Below the pieces are notes generated by a model, which was not told the DNA's origin, made no database searches, and saw only the letters and a list, made by a program, of their open reading frames with translations. The position numbers and the translations under genes were made by a program. Of a stretch of DNA of 64,000 bases, positions 60,174 to 64,000 are shown piece by piece (within the stretch, counting starts at the first letter, position 1; each line of letters starts with the position of its first letter). Source of the stretch: Hymenopellis radicata (lineage: Eukaryota; Basidiomycota; Agaricomycetes; Agaricales; Physalacriaceae); NCBI GenBank assembly GCA_015501595.1, contig JADNRX010000212.1, positions 1 through 64,000 of the forward strand. Direction: 5' to 3'.

Positions 60174-60671
60174 CTAATCCGATGCCGTTGTTGCCCGTGC
60201 TACAAGAGAACGATTAGAAATGCATCTCGAGTTGCGGGAAAAACAGACGCACTGTACACAAGTTGTGCCGAGTGGTGCACGATCCTCCGGATGGCGCCCT
60301 CCTTCTCGAGGTGGCGGATGGCGACACGAGCGAGACTGCCGTTGATTTTGAGGCGCTCGATGAGGATGCTCTGGCTGATGAACTTGAAGGCGGGGACCTC
60401 CTTCATGATGCGGTCGAACATGGCCTTGTCGAGGGTGACGGCGTGCTGGGCCTTGTCCTTGACCTTGCCCTTGGACCACTTCTTCTTTTTCGCGGCTTTG
60501 CCGCCACTGGAGGACGACGGGGGTGGTGCTTTTGCCTTGGCCTGTCGGAAAACGCACCAGTCAGCCAACGGTATCCACTATGCATCCAGCGATAAACGAC
60601 GTCTGCAGCGACGAGCGATGCATCCAGACAGTACCCCAGACTGTCGGCGACGAGAAATGAGGACTCACCAT
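60174..60671 (-). CDS. RPS25: 40S ribosomal protein eS25
   Basis: Small-subunit protein, about 95-100 residues. The first exon is only the ATG (60669-60671), followed by an intron 60542-60668 with donor GTGAGT and acceptor CCGACAG. This is common for ribosomal-protein genes. Exon 2 gives AKAKAPPPSSSSGGKAAKKK, then KWSKGKVKDKAQHAVTLDKA, MFDRIMKEVPAFKFISQSIL, IERLKINGSLARVAIRHLEK and EGAIRRIVHHSAQLVYT. A second intron (donor GTGCGT, acceptor TTGTAG, about 60195-60247) leads to RATTASD. All conserved eS25 blocks are present. It diverges from the glucosidase II beta gene with only 137 bp between start codons. Confidence 0.95.
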
Positions 60672-60808
60672 TGTGTTTGTCGACCGTCGATGATAGCGCT
60701 CACAAAATCTGGCTTGGATGGAATGTGCGGCTCTTTGTTTGGTTCAGGGGTGGTTGCCAAACTATGATGCAGCTCAGACACGTTAGCATTCTTTCCTCTC
60801 GTCGGGCC

Positions 60809-62932
60809 ATGATTCCCTGGCTGCTGCTCTTGCCTTTACCCGTCGCGCGCGCCGTCGAGGTCGTCGGCGTGCCGCCTAGTCTGCAGGCGAGCTACGCGCC
60901 CTCGGCGTCGGGATCCTGGAAATGCTTGGACGGTTCAAAGGAGATTCCTTGGAAGTTTGTCAACGACGATTCGTGTGACTGCCCGGACGGCAGCGATGAG
61001 CCAGGTCTGACGCGTCTGAGCGGTCTCTGCATTGGTACTGAGTGACTGCAGGCACTGGTGCTTGCCCGAATACATATTTCTATTGCCGGAATGAGGGACA
61101 CATAGGCGCCAACATACCGAGTTCAAGAGTGAGAGACGGGCTATGCGGTGCGTGCGTTTATATGTAAAACCCGCTTACTTATATATTCCAACTTAGAGCC
61201 TGAATGCTGTGACGGCTCAGATGAACGGCCAGGCGTCTGTGAGAACATCTGTGTTGAAGTTGGCAAGGAATATAGAAAGAAACGCGCCGAGGAACTCAAG
61301 ATACAGAAGACCGTGAGTCCCGCATTATACATTATAATTGCTGAGTTGCTCACATTCGCCAGGGTGCCAAAATACGCTCGACATACGTCGCATTCGCTGA
61401 GAAGGAGAAGAAGCGCCTTGAGGGCGTTATCCAGACCTCGTCTCAAGAGATCACCGTTCGCGAGAAAGAAGTTGCCAGATTGCAAGGTAAGCATATCAAC
61501 AACACAAGAATTTCATCTTACAGTCCTTGAGACATTGCCGACCGTACCGAATCATTATCCGCCGCCGAGCTCGAATACAAGAAGGAATCTCGTATGTGCT
61601 TTTCCCTCGTTTTCAGTTTCAAACTCATATCCCCTCGTCTCAGCTCTATACCAGTCCCTCATTGAACACCGAGACGCCCTCAAGTCCCTCCAACGCGAAC
61701 ACAAGAAACATCTAGAACGCGAGAAAACATTGAGCGAGATTTTGGATGCCCTGCGGACGGGCTACAATCCCAATTATCAAGACATGGCTGTCCTCGATGC
61801 CGTTCGCGGGTGGGAATACCTCGCGGGGCTCCCCCACATCAACGACGTTGGAAAGGACGCTTCTGCAGAAACTGACGATGACGAAGAGACCGATTCGGAG
61901 CCTGAGGAGGTTATCCCCGAGGGCGAATGGACGGCTGTGCAGTTGGAGAAGGATTTGCCCAAGCTCCTCAAGACGGATTATGTGTCGTTGCTGCTCGAAC
62001 ATGACGAGCACGTTAGTACACCAGCGGAAGGATCTATGCGTGCGTGACATCCTTCAAGATTCCCGATAACGCTCATTGTATATTCAGTGTTCGAGCTCTC
62101 GAATTATCTTCCTGATGCCCTTATACCTCAATATGAAGATTTCAAAGACACGCTGCTTGGATGGATGGAGGCCATCGGTGTCATCCGCCCAAGTGTCGGA
62201 ATGTCGACAGGTCGGTGCAGTTTCTCTTCATCCCTTTTAATTGCTGATTGGCGTTGCAGAGGCTACTCATGCCCAGCAAGCTCTCAATGACGCGAAGAAT
62301 TCGCTGAGAAAGGTGGAAAAGGAGAAACAAACGGCCGAGGAGGATCTGCAGAAGATATCTGATTCTATCACCTTCGGACCTCAAGGCGAGTGGAAGAAGC
62401 TCGACGGGACATGTTTGGAAAAGGACCTCGGAGAGTCAGTTCGCATTGTACATTCGTGTCTTTGTCATGCTGACGTTGGGATTCTAGCTATACCTATGAA
62501 GTGTGTCTGTTCGGAGCTTCGAAGCAGAAGCCCAAGAAGGGCGGAACAACTTTCAACCTTGGGTGAGTGGTCTTTGGACGAGCTGAGGGGATATCTGGGC
62601 TTGACGTTTATCTCACCACCAGAAAATTCTCGTCTTGGAATCCGGACGCGGAGCCTGGCACGCCTGAATACTACGAGAAGCAAATGTACACCAAGGGTAC
62701 CAAGTGCTGGAATGGACCGGAGCGGAGTTTACTTGTAAGCCTAAGCCTTTATTTACCCTCCTTGTCGGACTCACTGACTCGTTCGTAGTTGGTCATGACG
62801 TGTGGGACGGAGAATGTGATCCACACGGTGGCTGAGCTGGAAAAGTGCCAGTATCAGTTTACGGGCACGTCGCCTGCGTTGTGTTTGCCTGTCTCGGAGA
62901 CGAACGGGGGTGCGAAGCATGAGGAGCTGTAG
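60809..62932 (+). CDS. Glucosidase II beta subunit (PRKCSH/80K-H)
   Basis: ER-luminal regulatory subunit that holds and targets glucosidase II for N-glycan trimming. Signal peptide MIPWLLLLPLPVARA. The N-terminal LDLa-like cysteine repeats are SWKCLDGSKEIPWKFVNDDS, CDCPDGSDEPGTGAC, YFYCRNEGHIG and ECCDGSDERPGVCENIC. A coiled-coil middle follows (KRAEELKIQKT, REKEVARLQ, LKSLQREHKKHLEREKTLSE) with an acidic stretch. The C-terminal MRH domain has FGPQGEWKKLDGTCLEKDLG, YTYEVCLFGASKQKP, KFSSWNPDAEPGTPEYYEKQ, KCWNGPERSLLVMTCGTENV and FTGTSPALCLP. It ends GAKHEEL rather than a canonical HDEL, possibly still retrieved through its partner. About nine introns. One G appears missing near 61529-61532 (restores LEDIADRTESLSAAELEYKK). 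Confidence 0.9.
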
Positions 62933-63066
62933 ATACGGTGTGGATGTATATACAAGAGAACGGGATACGAGCTTGGTTTCACGGTCTTCGGGTCAGGCTT
63001 GTGTTTAGATGTCCGTTCACGCAGGAAACGCGTTAAAAACTTGAAGTTGAATCGTTCGTATGTCTA

Positions 63067-63084
63067 TTGACGGAGCTCCGTCAA
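63067..63084. repeat. Perfect 18-bp palindrome, copy 2
   Basis: Same TTGACGGAGCTCCGTCAA sequence as 59665-59682, about 15 bp before the inverted 7TM-tail fragment. Confidence 0.9.
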
Positions 63085-63097
63085 CTGGGGTGCGTCA

Positions 63098-63141
63098 TCT
63101 CGCCCTCTCTGGCTTCCTCCAAGTCGACGTTTGTCATGGTA
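63098..63141 (-). pseudogene. Inverted 7TM-tail fragment
   Basis: Matches 59100-59141 and 59763-59803 (CTCTCTGGCTTCCTCCAAGT, then CGACGTTTGTCATGGTA). It is joined directly to the inverted MYND-gene copy. Confidence 0.8.
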
Positions 63142-63144
63142 TAT

Positions 63145-64000
63145 TTTAGACTGATTCTAGCTACTGTACAATAGCTAATCGTACTCTTTTGGTCGTGCCA
63201 GTAGAGATTATTCTCACCTGGTTCCTCTCTTCGACATCGAGCAGCAATTTCGATACATACACAGTCTACGTGAAATAACAGCTACATCTTCATACCAACA
63301 ACGGACTATATACATCAAGCTTTCTTGCAAAACCTCTTGTGAAATGGCCATGCCGCAACCTGGTGGCTCTACGCTCCTCCGCACTTCGAACACCGCTGCG
63401 TCGCCGCCGGTCCACCAGAGTGTTCCTGATGCCGTTTATCCCACCTCTCCTTCACTCGCTTCGCTACACCCGCTAGCCAGGCCGCCGCTGGAGTAATCGC
63501 CATCATCAAAGTCCTCGCGTTCTCCGTATCGGCTCCCCTAGCAATCGTCTCCACCCTATCGTCCAGACTCTCCAGCGCGAACAGGCTCTTCCCACCAAGA
63601 CCCCGACCGGCGTCTCCGAATTGGAGAGAAGACATGTCGAGGATCGTGTCGATGTTGCCCTCGCGGGATGACGCAAACCCAAGGACGGCGTGGTTCATCT
63701 CGTACGACTGGTCTCCCGTAATATAAGTCGTGCCTCTAGGAAGGACGGTGGCGTGGGTCATGGTGATGGGATTGATGAGCTTTAACTGGACACGGTGGTG
63801 ATGTATTCGACCCCCTTCCACGTCCGGACACGGAGAGGTGTATCGCGCTCCTCCGAGTTCTTGCCCGGCTTTGTGTCGAATACGAAGCCCATCTTGTCGA
63901 CCGCGGCACTCGTTAACCAATCCGCGTTGCCTATGACCTTAATCGTCTTGAAGTTCTCGTTTCACACAGCCTGGCGCAGCTTAGCATGCCTGACGCGAGG
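63145..64000 (-). pseudogene. Inverted defective copy of the MYND gene
   Basis: Reverse-complement copy of 53150-54235, including 3' flank, running off the window. Against the intact gene it has a C-to-T change making TGA in the codon after REAV (AVRNEN region), loss of about 160 bp (PANIL through THTKL), and small deletions removing TRVIL, EFY, HIE and WCGHC. The last deletion destroys the first zinc-ligand pair. The segment AYYCDRR is also lost. The longest remaining frame is 63369-63920. No functional MYND finger can form. Confidence 0.9.

Overview
The window looks like nuclear DNA of a mushroom-forming basidiomycete (Agaricomycete type). Genes are closely packed on both strands, with many GT-AG introns of about 45-60 bp. 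The gene content also fits: a dye-decolorizing peroxidase, a GH78 alpha-L-rhamnosidase-like enzyme, a TKL kinase, a fungal SSK1 response regulator and an agaric-type multi-pass membrane protein. Everything here is read by eye from the sequence and from knowledge of protein families. No search was run.

Layout. 1-7.6 kb: the end of an RGS gene, a PHO80-like cyclin, RSA3 and an SRPK kinase. Two intron-containing tRNA genes (Glu, Phe) each have a copy of the same hAT-like MITE just downstream. 7.6-19.2 kb: a caspase/CHAT-fold-like protein, a duplicated first exon of NCS6, a TKL-type kinase, the full NCS6 gene, an MDR oxidoreductase and a secreted GH78-like enzyme. 20-34 kb: a housekeeping and regulatory block with a KDM3-type JmjC protein, SSK1, ARS2/Serrate and ESF2. 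A long inverted repeat fills the ARS2-ESF2 divergent promoter. 34-47 kb: a DyP peroxidase with a decayed copy, a short duplicate of a chromodomain gene, a TMEM135-like protein, an SH3 protein and the full-length chromodomain gene. 49-52 kb: an SS18/SSXT-like SWI/SNF candidate rich in Q and GGM repeats. 52.5-64 kb: a mosaic of duplicated gene pieces (7TM-like gene, a small basic protein, a MYND-finger gene, POT1) interrupted by two clean housekeeping genes, RPS25 and the glucosidase II beta subunit, which share a short divergent promoter.

Several genes serve shared processes. Gene expression: RSA3, ESF2, RPS25, NCS6, the tRNAs, SRPK and ARS2. Chromatin and telomere: KDM3-like, the chromodomain protein, SS18-like and POT1-like. 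Signalling: RGS, SSK1, PHO80-like cyclin, TKL kinase. No operon-like arrangement is implied.

One caution applies to the whole window. At least nine otherwise convincing genes need a single-base frame correction. Most fall in short homopolymers and most are missing bases. This looks more like residual consensus indels than mass pseudogenisation. Exon boundaries are inferred from splice motifs and continuity of conserved domains.
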